A stretch of 64,000 nt of DNA from Nocardioides okcheonensis (GTDB lineage Bacteria; Actinomycetota; Actinomycetes; Propionibacteriales; Nocardioidaceae): positions 2,542,001-2,606,000 of the forward strand of contig NZ_CP087710.1 in assembly GCF_020991065.1 (NCBI RefSeq), in the 5' to 3' direction. The position numbers were made by a program, and so were the translations under genes. Positions 9,930 through 16,568 of the stretch are shown piece after piece. The notes under the pieces are model-generated. The model saw only the letters and a program-made list of their open reading frames with translations, had not been told where the DNA came from and searched no databases. Within the stretch, counting starts at the first letter, position 1; each line of letters begins with the position of its first letter.

Positions 9930-9933
9930 GCGT

Positions 9934-9939
9934 TACAGT
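9934..9939 (+). promoter_or_regulatory. -10-like box of the tetR-glpD operon
   Basis: TACAGT lies 7 nt before the ATG at 9947, with no room for a ribosome site, so the tetR message is probably leaderless. Confidence 0.5.
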
Positions 9940-9966
9940 GTGACACATGTCGTCACTTCGTCACAC
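9938..9966. promoter_or_regulatory. Candidate TetR operator spanning the divergent start
   Basis: Two nested inverted repeats are centred on the tetR start. The inner pair is GTGAC (9940-9944) with GTCAC (9952-9956); the outer pair is GTGTGAC (9938-9944) with GTCACAC (9960-9966). The site overlaps the -10 box and the first codons of tetR and lies 9 nt from the start codon of the FAD oxidase gene. A dimeric repressor bound here could silence both directions. Position and symmetry are seen; binding is inferred. Confidence 0.6.
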
Positions 9967-10549
9967 CGAGTCCGGTCCCCGCGACCCGCGGATCGACGGC
10001 TACCTCGACGCCGCCCGCGACTGCATCCTCGACGTCGGCTGGCGCCGCACCACGCTCACCGAGGTCGCCCGTCGCGCGGGCGTCTCCCGGATGACGATGT
10101 ATCGCACCTGGCCCGACATGGGCTCGCTGCTCGGCGACCTGATGACCCGCGAGTGGGTCGGCGTCGCCGCCGCGACGCGGGTCGCCGCGAAGGACACCAG
10201 CACGCCCGCGGGCATCGCCCGGGCGGCGCTGTCGACCGTGCGCGCGCTGCGCGACAACGAGCTCTTCGTCCGGATCGTCGAGCTCGACCCCGACCTGATG
10301 CTGCCCTACCTCCTCGCCCGGCGCGGACGCTCGCAGGAGGCCCTGATCGAGATCCTCGCGGCCGAGGTCGCGAGCGGGCAGGCCGCGGGGACGATCCGCT
10401 CCGGCGACCCGGTGCTGCTGGCCCGGAGCCTGCTGCTGGCCGGGCACGGCTTCGTGTTCTCCGCGCTCACCATGGTCGACGGGGAGATCGGGCTCGAGGA
10501 CCTCGACGCCGAGCTGGTCCACCTCGTCACCCGGACCCTGGCGCCCTGA
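9947..10549 (+). CDS. TetR family transcriptional regulator
   Basis: A 200-aa repressor-type protein. The helix-turn-helix is in the N-terminal 60 residues (TLTEVARRAGVSRMTMYRTW), the classic TetR recognition helix region. The remaining part is helical and would bind an unknown ligand. The ATG at 9947 appears leaderless. Its TGA overlaps the ATG of glpD (TGATG), so the two are translationally coupled, and the FAD oxidase is divergent. It probably controls all three genes in response to a lipid or glycerol-phosphate intermediate; that is inferred from context. Confidence 0.92.
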   Translation: MSSLRHTESGPRDPRIDGYLDAARDCILDVGWRRTTLTEVARRAGVSRMTMYRTWPDMGSLLGDLMTREWVGVAAATRVAAKDTSTPAGIARAALSTVRALRDNELFVRIVELDPDLMLPYLLARRGRSQEALIEILAAEVASGQAAGTIRSGDPVLLARSLLLAGHGFVFSALTMVDGEIGLEDLDAELVHLVTRTLAP

Positions 10550-12090
10550 TGGAGCGCCGGATCACCCCCGGCCTCGCCGGCGTCCCCGACGCAGTCGACG
10601 TGGTCGTGGTGGGCCTGGGCATCACCGGCGCCGGCGTGGCGCTCGACGCGGCCACCCGAGGCCTGACCGTGCTGGCGGTCGACGCCCACGACCTCGCCTT
10701 CGGCACCTCGCGCTGGTCCTCCAAGCTGGTCCACGGCGGGCTGCGCTACCTCGCCCAGGGCCGGCTCGCGATCGCCCACGAGAGCGCCGTCGAGCGCGGC
10801 ATCCTGATGGGCGTGACGGCCCCGCACCTCGTCCACGCGCTGCCGATGCTGACCCCGCTCACCGACGCGGTCCCGCCCGCGAAGGCGGCCCTGACCTGGG
10901 GCGGCCTGCACGCCGGCGACCTGCTGCGCCGCACCGCCCACACCACCGCTCGTACGCTCCCGCGACCGCGCCGGCTCAACACCACCGAGACCCTCAGCCT
11001 CGCGCCGTCGCTGCGCCCCGACGGGCTGCGCGGCGGGCTGCTGGCCTGGGACGGGCAGCTCGAGGACGACGCCCGCCTGGTCACCACCGTCGCCCGCACC
11101 GCGGCGGCCCACGGCGCCCACGTCCGGACCCGGGCGCGGGTCACGGCCGCCACCGGCACGGGCGTACGGCTCCGTGACGAGCTCACCGGCGAGGTGCACG
11201 AGGTCCGCGCGCGGGCCGTCGTCAACGCGACCGGCGTCTGGGCCGGCGGCCTCGACGAGCAGGTGCGGCTGCGCCCGAGCCGAGGCACCCACCTGGTCCT
11301 GCGCGCCTCCGCACTGCCGCACACGCGGGTCGCGGTGATGGTGCCGATCCCGGGCACCACCGCGCGGTTCGCGATGGTGCTGCCGCAACCGGACGGCACC
11401 ACGTACGTCGGGCTGACCGACGAGCCGGTCACCGGTCCGGTGCCCGACGTCCCCGTGCCGAGCGAGGCCGAGGTGGACTTCCTCCTCGACGTGGTGGGGT
11501 CCGCCCTCGCGGTCCCGCCGACCCGCGGCGACGTGGTCGGCGCCTTCGCCGGCCTGCGCCCCCTCCTCGAGGTCGCCGGGACGGACGCGACGGCCGACCT
11601 GTCGCGCCGGCACGCGATCCTCGTCTCCTCCACCGGCCTCACGACCGTCGTCGGCGGCAAGCTCACGACCTACCGCCGGATGGCCGAGGACGTCCTCGAC
11701 CACGTCGTCGACCGCGGCCTGCTCGAGGCCGGCCCGTGCGTCACCGCGACCCTGCCCCTCGCCGGTGCGGCTCCGGCCGCCGGGCTGCGGGCGCTCGGGG
11801 CACCGCCGCGACTGGTGCGCCGGTTCGGGACGGACGCCGACCTGGCCCTGTCAACGGCCCGCGCGGTGACCGGGCTGCCCGACGACGAGCTGATCGCCCC
11901 GGTGTCGGCCACCGTGCCGGTGACCCTGGCCGAGCTCGTCTTCGCCGTCACCCACGAGGGCGCCCACGACGTCGACGACCTGCTCGACCGGCGTACGCGC
12001 GTGGGCCTCGTCGAGGCTGACCGCGCCGCCGCGGAGCCGCTGGCCCGGCGGGCCTTGGCGCTCGCCCGCCACGCGTTCCGCACCCTGTGA
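10549..12090 (+). CDS. glpD: Glycerol-3-phosphate dehydrogenase, FAD-dependent
   Basis: A 513-aa GlpD/GlpA-type enzyme that oxidises glycerol 3-phosphate to DHAP at the membrane, passing electrons to quinone. The Rossmann FAD site reads VGLGITGAGVALDAATRG (21-38), followed by the family signature SSKLVHGGLRYL. VGGKLTTYRRMAEDVLD marks the C-terminal end of the FAD domain, followed by the helical cap. The start ATG shares its A with the TGA of tetR. Length is typical. Coupling to a TetR regulator and an AGPS-like oxidase suggests an ether-lipid or glycerophospholipid role rather than glycerol catabolism alone. Confidence 0.93.
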   Translation: MERRITPGLAGVPDAVDVVVVGLGITGAGVALDAATRGLTVLAVDAHDLAFGTSRWSSKLVHGGLRYLAQGRLAIAHESAVERGILMGVTAPHLVHALPMLTPLTDAVPPAKAALTWGGLHAGDLLRRTAHTTARTLPRPRRLNTTETLSLAPSLRPDGLRGGLLAWDGQLEDDARLVTTVARTAAAHGAHVRTRARVTAATGTGVRLRDELTGEVHEVRARAVVNATGVWAGGLDEQVRLRPSRGTHLVLRASALPHTRVAVMVPIPGTTARFAMVLPQPDGTTYVGLTDEPVTGPVPDVPVPSEAEVDFLLDVVGSALAVPPTRGDVVGAFAGLRPLLEVAGTDATADLSRRHAILVSSTGLTTVVGGKLTTYRRMAEDVLDHVVDRGLLEAGPCVTATLPLAGAAPAAGLRALGAPPRLVRRFGTDADLALSTARAVTGLPDDELIAPVSATVPVTLAELVFAVTHEGAHDVDDLLDRRTRVGLVEADRAAAEPLARRALALARHAFRTL

Positions 12091-12170
12091 CCGGGACGAC
12101 GCCATTTTCACTCGGTCTTTCCCGCGATCCCCGGACAGGACGCGGGGCAGGATGGGAAAGTTCTCGCGGC

Positions 12171-12204
12171 GCGTCCCTTGCCGACCCCATGCGGCAAGGG
12201 GCGC
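12171..12204 (+). terminator. Terminator-like hairpin downstream of glpD
   Basis: GCGTCCCTTGCCG (12171-12183) pairs with CGGCAAGGGGCGC (12192-12204) with one mismatch and an 8-nt loop. No U-tract follows, as is usual in actinobacteria. Confidence 0.5.
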
Positions 12205-12216
12205 CCAGTCCATTTC

Positions 12217-12488
12217 GGATGGCTCGCTCCGCTCGCAGTGTCGCGGCGCTCGTAACCCGCTCGTTCGTCGTCCTCCAGTCGCCCGTCCGGGGTGCCGGGT
12301 CTCGTGACGGTCGCTGCACGACCTCCTCGACCAGCGGAGCACCGGGCGGCTCGCCCGCGCTGGTCGAGGAAGGACGAAGTCCTGTCACGAGACCCCCGCG
12401 GGGCATCAGCAGGCTGACCACGGGGGTGTTCCGTCCCCAGGCGTGCCCAGGAGTGCAGGAGGAGGGCTGCGAGCGGAGCGAGCCATCC
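12217..12488. repeat. Nested inverted-repeat cassette of 272 bp
   Basis: The outer arms are a perfect 22-bp inverted repeat: GGATGGCTCGCTCCGCTCGC begins at 12217 and its complement ends at 12488. Inside lies a second inverted repeat, GGTCTCGTGAC (12298-12308) with GTCACGAGACC (12384-12394), whose inner ends are CCTCGACCAGCG and CGCTGGTCGAGG. The inner pair belongs to the same family as 8071-8176, with the opposite arrangement. No protein is encoded between the arms. Confidence 0.8.
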
Positions 12489-12501
12489 AACACAGCGCCC
12501 C

Positions 12502-14325
12502 TCACTCCACGGTGACCGACTTGGCCAGGTTGCGCGGCTTGTCGATGTCGTGACCGAGGTGCTGGGCCGCGTGGTAGGCCAGCAGCTGCAGCGGGATGGT
12601 GAGCAGGATCGGGTCGAGCTCCGGCTCGTTGCGCGGGACGACGATCCGGCGGGCGCCGACCTCGCCGAGGTCGACCTCCTCGTGCGTCACCACGACCAGC
12701 GGCCCCTGCCGCGCGGCGATCTCGTGGAGCGCGCCGACGTTGCGCTCGGTGAGCTCGTCGTGCGGCACCACCGCGACCGTCGGCACGTCCGGCTCGATCA
12801 GCGCGAGCGGGCCGTGCTTGAGCTCGGAGGTCTGGTAGGCCTCGGCGTGGCAGTAGCTGATCTCCTTGAACTTCTGGGCGCCCTCGCGCGCGACCGGGAA
12901 GCCGCGCACCCGGCCGATGAAGAACAGGCTGCGCGCCTCGGCCAGCGACCGGGCGACCTCGACGAGGTCCTCCTCCCCCGCCAGCACCTCCTCGATCTGC
13001 GCGGGCAGCCGCTCGAGACCGGCGACCAGCCGCTTGCCGTCGGCGATGGACAGGTCGCGCACCCGCCCGAGCTGGAGCGCCAGCAGCGCGAAGCCGAGGA
13101 ACATGTTCGTCAGCGCCTTGGTGCTGGCGACGGCGACCTCCGGGCCGGCGTGGAGGTAGATGCCGCCGTCGCACTCGCGCGCGATCGCCGAGCCCACGAC
13201 GTTGACCAGTCCGACGCAGCGCCCGCCCTTGCGGCGCACCTCCTGCACCGCGAGCAGCGTGTCGATGGTCTCGCCGGACTGGCTCACCGCGACGTAGAGG
13301 GTGTCCGGCTCGATGACCGGGTCGCGGTAGCGGAACTCGCTCGCCGCCTCGGCGTCGGCGGGGATGCGCGCCAGCTCCTCGATGAGCGCCGCGCCCATCT
13401 GGCCGACGTAGTAGGCCGAGCCGCAGCCCAGCACCTTCACCCGCCGGACGGCCCGCAGGTCGCGGGCGTCCATGTCGAGCCCGCCGAGGTGGGCGGTGCC
13501 GAAGCGCTCGTCGAGCCGGCCGCGCAGCGCGGCCTGGGCGGTGGTGGGCTGCTCGAGGATCTCCTTGCGCATGTACGACTCGTGCTCCCCGGCGTCGTAC
13601 GCCGACGCGTCGACGTCGACCTCGCTGGCCGTCTTGCCGGTCGCGGCGAGGTCGCTGTGCCGCATGGTCGTGAAGCCCGCCGCGGTGACGGTCGCCATCT
13701 CGCCGTCGTCGAGCACCGCGACGGTGGTGGTGTGCCGCACGATCGCGGCGAGGTCGGAGGCGACGTACATCTCCTTGTCGCCGACGCCGACCACCAGCGG
13801 GCTGCCGTTGCGGGCCACCACGATCCGGTCGGGGAAGTCGGCGTGCAGCACCGCGAGGCCGTAGGTCCCGACGACCGCGCCGAGCGCGTCGCGGACCTTG
13901 CCCTCGAGGGTGTCGGCCCCGCTGCGCGCGACCAGGTGCGCGAGCACCTCGGTGTCGGTGTCGCTGGCGAGCGTGACGCCGGCGTCGGTGAGCTCGGCGC
14001 GCAGCGTCGCCGAGTTGTCGATGATGCCGTTGTGGACGACCGCGACCCGGCCGAGCTCGTCGGTGTGCGGGTGGGCGTTGACGTCGGTGGCCGGGCCGTG
14101 GGTCGCCCAGCGGGTGTGGCCGACGCCGGTCGTGCCGGCGAACCGCTTCGGCAGGGCCGCGTCGAGGTCGCGGACCCGGCCGGCGCGCTTGGCCACCCGG
14201 AGACCACGGGCACCGAGGACGGCCACGCCCGCCGAGTCGTAGCCGCGGTGCTCGAGCCGGGTCAGTCCCTCCAGCACGACCGGGGCCGCGTCCTGGCGAC
14301 CGATGTATCCGACGATTCCGCACAT
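12502..14325 (-). CDS. glmS: Glutamine-fructose-6-phosphate aminotransferase (isomerizing)
   Basis: A 607-aa enzyme of typical length. It makes glucosamine 6-phosphate from fructose 6-phosphate and glutamine, the first step to UDP-GlcNAc for peptidoglycan. The N-terminal MCGIVGYIG places the catalytic Cys2 of the class II glutaminase domain right after the initiator Met. GHTRWATHG follows, then two SIS sugar-isomerase domains (CGSAYYVGQ, VSQSGETIDTL), and the C-terminus ends LAKSVTVE as in the family. It is preceded by a small gene ending 9 nt upstream and is probably co-transcribed with it. No glmS ribozyme-like leader was recognised. Confidence 0.98.
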   Translation of the reverse strand: MCGIVGYIGRQDAAPVVLEGLTRLEHRGYDSAGVAVLGARGLRVAKRAGRVRDLDAALPKRFAGTTGVGHTRWATHGPATDVNAHPHTDELGRVAVVHNGIIDNSATLRAELTDAGVTLASDTDTEVLAHLVARSGADTLEGKVRDALGAVVGTYGLAVLHADFPDRIVVARNGSPLVVGVGDKEMYVASDLAAIVRHTTTVAVLDDGEMATVTAAGFTTMRHSDLAATGKTASEVDVDASAYDAGEHESYMRKEILEQPTTAQAALRGRLDERFGTAHLGGLDMDARDLRAVRRVKVLGCGSAYYVGQMGAALIEELARIPADAEAASEFRYRDPVIEPDTLYVAVSQSGETIDTLLAVQEVRRKGGRCVGLVNVVGSAIARECDGGIYLHAGPEVAVASTKALTNMFLGFALLALQLGRVRDLSIADGKRLVAGLERLPAQIEEVLAGEEDLVEVARSLAEARSLFFIGRVRGFPVAREGAQKFKEISYCHAEAYQTSELKHGPLALIEPDVPTVAVVPHDELTERNVGALHEIAARQGPLVVVTHEEVDLGEVGARRIVVPRNEPELDPILLTIPLQLLAYHAAQHLGHDIDKPRNLAKSVTVE

Positions 14326-14334
14326 GCTGGGTTC

Positions 14335-14595
14335 CTATCCGTAGACGATGCGGCGCAGCTGCCGCTCGGAGAGCTCGGGTGCCGCGACCACGCGGGTGCG
14401 CAGCTCCTCGGCGATGCGCGCGAAGATCTCGGGGTTCTTCGCGCCGTAGGTCTTGAGGTGGGCGTGCCGGTCCCGGACGTAGTCCTCCACGCTCTGGGAG
14501 TGGAAGGCGATGACGTCGTCGACCACGCGCGCCGCCTCGCCGGGCGTGAGGGAGGTGGTGGCCACGACGTGGGCGACGAGGGCGGGGTCCGGCAC
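14335..14595 (-). CDS. Small conserved protein upstream of glmS, function unknown
   Basis: An 86-aa, mostly helical, charged protein (VDDVIAFHSQSVEDYVRDRHAHLKTYGAKN and a C-terminus RQLRRIVYG). No domain is recognised. The GTG at 14595 is my choice, since the sequence becomes protein-like from there; an in-frame GTG at 14625 is also possible. Further upstream the frame crosses a 24-bp perfect palindrome (14633-14656), which argues against a longer protein. It ends 9 nt before glmS and so probably shares its promoter. The role may be linked to amino-sugar or cell-wall supply, but that is only context. Confidence 0.6.
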   Translation of the reverse strand: MPDPALVAHVVATTSLTPGEAARVVDDVIAFHSQSVEDYVRDRHAHLKTYGAKNPEIFARIAEELRTRVVAAPELSERQLRRIVYG

Positions 14596-14632
14596 CCGCA
14601 GATCATGCGGGCGCGGACGGCCCACCGGCAAC

Positions 14633-14656
14633 TTCCTGCCCGAATTCGGGCAGGAA
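14633..14656. promoter_or_regulatory. Perfect 24-bp palindrome upstream of the glmS operon
   Basis: TTCCTGCCCGAA is followed directly by its exact complement TTCGGGCAGGAA. It lies 37 nt before the GTG of the first gene of the glmS operon on the minus strand. It could be an operator or, in RNA, a strong hairpin. Confidence 0.55.
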
Positions 14657-14718
14657 TCCGTGTCTTTCCGTCCTCGGGGCGTCGGCGGGCGCACACCATC
14701 CGCCCCAGGTGGAGGAGC

Positions 14719-14740
14719 AGTGGCCCGTTCGGGCCACTGG
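14719..14740. promoter_or_regulatory. Second perfect palindrome upstream of the glmS operon
   Basis: CAGTGGCCCG and CGGGCCACTG are separated by TT. It lies between the glmS operon and a divergent 41-aa gene. It may act as a terminator for upstream readthrough, a leader hairpin or a protein site; sequence alone does not decide. Confidence 0.45.
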
Positions 14741-14842
14741 GCGCCGCCAGGTGGGGCATCTGGTCCCGCCTTCAGCGAAAAGGTGGTGCACGAGTGAAGG
14801 GGTGCTACTCTTGGTGAACAGCAGGTGAACGGGAGGTGTCAC

Positions 14843-14968
14843 ATGAGCAAGCGCGAGATGACCGGGGCTCCGGTCTGCACCTGGGTGGCGGTGACCGACG
14901 CGTCGGGCCGCACCCACATGGAAGCGCGCTGGACGGTCGTGTCGGCCGCGCAGGTCGCAGCCGCCTGA
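14843..14968 (+). CDS. Short 41-aa protein, function unknown
   Basis: A short open frame with a strong GGGAGG ribosome site 8 nt before the ATG. The protein runs MSKREMTGAPVCTWV, then VTDASGRTHMEARW. A TACTCT box and a GGTGAAC direct repeat (GGTGAAC-AGCA-GGTGAAC) precede the ribosome site. No domain is recognised; the composition looks like a real small protein rather than antisense noise. It is divergent from the glmS operon. Confidence 0.55.
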   Translation: MSKREMTGAPVCTWVAVTDASGRTHMEARWTVVSAAQVAAA

Positions 14969-15084
14969 CCCGTCCCACGCCACACGAGCCACGTCCCCGC
15001 ACGGAGGCGTGGCTCGTCGCCGTCCCCGGGGTCGCGGAAATCCCTTCCTCGCGTCGGGAATCAACCAGGGGCGTTGCCCGTTAG

Positions 15085-15109
15085 GGTGGTTGAAGTTTCA
15101 CCAACCACC
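15085..15109. promoter_or_regulatory. Inverted-repeat operator of the yceI-type gene
   Basis: GGTGGTTG (15085-15092) and CAACCACC (15102-15109) are perfect complements around AAGTTTCAC. The 12-mer GGTTGAAGTTTC (15088-15099) also occurs upstream of the LLM oxidoreductase at 42639-42650. The TTGAA-N-TTTCA look suggests a MarR-type regulator. Confidence 0.55.
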
Positions 15110-15132
15110 GTCTTCCACCGCAGGAGCACCCC

Positions 15133-15702
15133 ATGTCCAGCTCGTTCGACGCCCCCACCACCGCCCTCGACGACACCACCGGCGACTACACGCTCGACGT
15201 GAGCCACAGCCGCCTCGGCTTCGTCGCCCGCCACGCCATGGTCACCAAGGTGCGCGGCCAGTTCGGCGCCTTCGAGGGCACCGCCCACATCGACGAGGCC
15301 AACCCCGCCGCCTCGAAGGTCGACCTCACCATCCAGGTCGCCTCCGTCGAGACCGGCAGCGCCGACCGCGACGGCCACCTCAAGTCCGGCGACTTCTTCG
15401 ACGTCGAGACCTACCCCACCATGACCTTCACCTCCACCGACGTCTCGCGCGACGGCTCGGACTGGACCATCACCGGCGACCTGACCATCAAGGACGTCAC
15501 CAAGCCCGTCACGATCGAGTTCGAGCAGACCGGCTCCGCCAAGGACCCCTTCGGCAACCTGCGCGTCGGCTTCGAGGGCGAGACCACCATCAACCGCAAG
15601 GACTGGGGCCTCACCTGGAACGCCGCGCTCGAGACCGGCGGCGTGCTCGTCTCGGAGAAGATCAAGCTCGAGTTCGACGTCTCGGCGATCCAGAACGCCT
15701 GA
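15133..15702 (+). CDS. YceI family protein
   Basis: A 189-aa lipocalin-like beta-barrel protein without a signal peptide. Hallmarks are YTLDVSHSRLGFVARHAMVTKVRGQF near the start, LKSGDFFDVETYPTMTFTST in the middle and the closing GLTWNAALETGGVLVSEKIKLEFDV. YceI proteins bind isoprenoid or amide-like lipids and are often stress-induced. The ATG at 15133 follows GCAGGAG. The promoter holds a GGTTG/CAACC inverted repeat similar to that of doxX downstream, so the two may form one regulon responding to an electrophile or oxidant. The exact ligand is unknown. Confidence 0.93.
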   Translation: MSSSFDAPTTALDDTTGDYTLDVSHSRLGFVARHAMVTKVRGQFGAFEGTAHIDEANPAASKVDLTIQVASVETGSADRDGHLKSGDFFDVETYPTMTFTSTDVSRDGSDWTITGDLTIKDVTKPVTIEFEQTGSAKDPFGNLRVGFEGETTINRKDWGLTWNAALETGGVLVSEKIKLEFDVSAIQNA

Positions 15703-15860
15703 TCCTCCCGCGCGGAGCCGCCGAGCCAGCGCTCCGCCCCGCGTCCGCCGAGCCGGCGCGCGTGTCCCTCCCCGTGGACACGCGCGCCGGCTCGCTGGCA
15801 TGCGGTGGGACGTGCGCGCCGACTCGCTCTCAGAAAGCTCTCACCTGGCGCACCTACGGT

Positions 15861-15876
15861 GGTTGCTTCGTCAACC
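15861..15876. promoter_or_regulatory. GGTTG-N6-CAACC operator upstream of doxX
   Basis: GGTTG (15861-15865) and CAACC (15872-15876) flank CTTCGT, just before the doxX ribosome site. It has the same half-sites as the repeat before the yceI-type gene but a shorter spacer. Confidence 0.45.
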
Positions 15877-15895
15877 ATCTCTCGGAGGTACGACC

Positions 15896-16402
15896 ATGAG
15901 CACCCGCTCGACCACTCCCACCAGCGCCCCCGCCAGCGCCCCCACCGGCGCCCCGGCCGGTGCCCCCGCCGCACGCCGTGCACTCGTCGACGTCGCGCTC
16001 CTCGTCGGCCGGCTGGCCCTCGGCGGCGTGATGATCGCCCACGGCCTGCAGAAGCTCGACCAGGGCGGGCTCGCCGGCACCGCCGACGGCTTCGCCGCGA
16101 TGGGCATCCCGGCGCCCACCGCCGCAGCGGCGTTCGCGCTCGCCGTCGAGCTCGGTGGGGGCGTGCTCCTGCTGCTGGGCGCGCTCACCCCGGTGGTGGG
16201 CGTGCTGTGGGCGCTCAACATGGCCGGCGCGTGGTGGTTCGTGCACCGTGACGCGTTCTTCGCCTCCGACGGCGGCTACGAGCTGGTGATGGCTCTCGCC
16301 GTCCTCGGCCTCGTGCTGGCCGCCACCGGCGCCGGTCGGCTGTCGGTCGACGCGCTCGTCGCCCGTCGGCGGCGTACCGACCGGGCGGCCGTCCCCGCCT
16401 GA
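15896..16402 (+). CDS. DoxX family membrane protein
   Basis: A 168-aa protein with a Pro/Ala/Thr-rich N-terminus of about 27 residues and four membrane spans, as in DoxX/MauE-type proteins. VGRLALGGVMIAHGLQKL is the family signature. GGGVLLLLGALTPVVGVLWAL and the final AVLGLVLAATGAGRLSVD are other spans. DoxX proteins work in membrane oxidoreductase complexes under redox stress. The ATG at 15896 has a strong GGAGGT site. The last 36 nt, including the TGA, belong to a 45-bp unit that is repeated immediately downstream (16367-16456). Confidence 0.9.
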   Translation: MSTRSTTPTSAPASAPTGAPAGAPAARRALVDVALLVGRLALGGVMIAHGLQKLDQGGLAGTADGFAAMGIPAPTAAAAFALAVELGGGVLLLLGALTPVVGVLWALNMAGAWWFVHRDAFFASDGGYELVMALAVLGLVLAATGAGRLSVDALVARRRRTDRAAVPA

Positions 16403-16456
16403 GCCTGCTGCCGGCGGCGTACCGACCGGGCGGCCGTCCCCGCCTGAGCCTGCTGC
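16367..16456. repeat. 45-bp perfect tandem duplication over the doxX stop codon
   Basis: The 45 bases 16367-16411, which encode the last 11 codons of doxX plus its stop, are repeated exactly at 16412-16456. The second copy is non-coding. This points to a recent slippage or unequal-crossover event. Confidence 0.9.
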
Positions 16457-16473
16457 CGGCTTCGCACCCGGAG

Positions 16474-16513
16474 CTCGTGCTGTGCACCCGGGATCTCGGG
16501 TGCACAGCACGAG
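16474..16513. terminator. 17-bp perfect hairpin between convergent doxX and helicase genes
   Basis: CTCGTGCTGTGCACCCG (16474-16490) and its exact complement (16497-16513) are separated by GGATCT. Lying between convergent genes, it probably acts as a bidirectional terminator. It shares 4 nt with the next palindrome. Confidence 0.7.
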
Positions 16514-16539
16514 AGTCCCCGGATATCCGGGGACTCTCG
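16510..16539. terminator. 30-bp perfect palindrome, second of a tandem pair
   Basis: CGAGAGTCCCCGGAT is followed directly by its complement. It overlaps the preceding hairpin by 4 nt and lies 30 nt past the stop of the DEAD-box gene on the opposite strand, where it would end that transcript. Confidence 0.65.
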
Positions 16540-16568
16540 AGGCAGGACGGGACAGGTGCCCGCCAAGG

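Larger units (their letters stand above)
12091..12501. other. Intergenic region between glpD and glmS, repeats only
   Basis: No coding region is supported in these 411 bases between convergent genes. They contain a terminator-like hairpin just after glpD (12171-12204) and a nested pair of inverted repeats (12217-12488). Short open frames here have no ribosome site and consist of repeat sequence. Confidence 0.75.

Noticed and set aside
14326..14742. glmS ribozyme/riboswitch upstream of glmS
   Set aside because: Only simple palindromes are present, and a protein gene lies directly before glmS.
12550..14817. A 755-codon plus-strand open frame
   Set aside because: It is antisense to glmS with no recognisable domain and no ribosome site.
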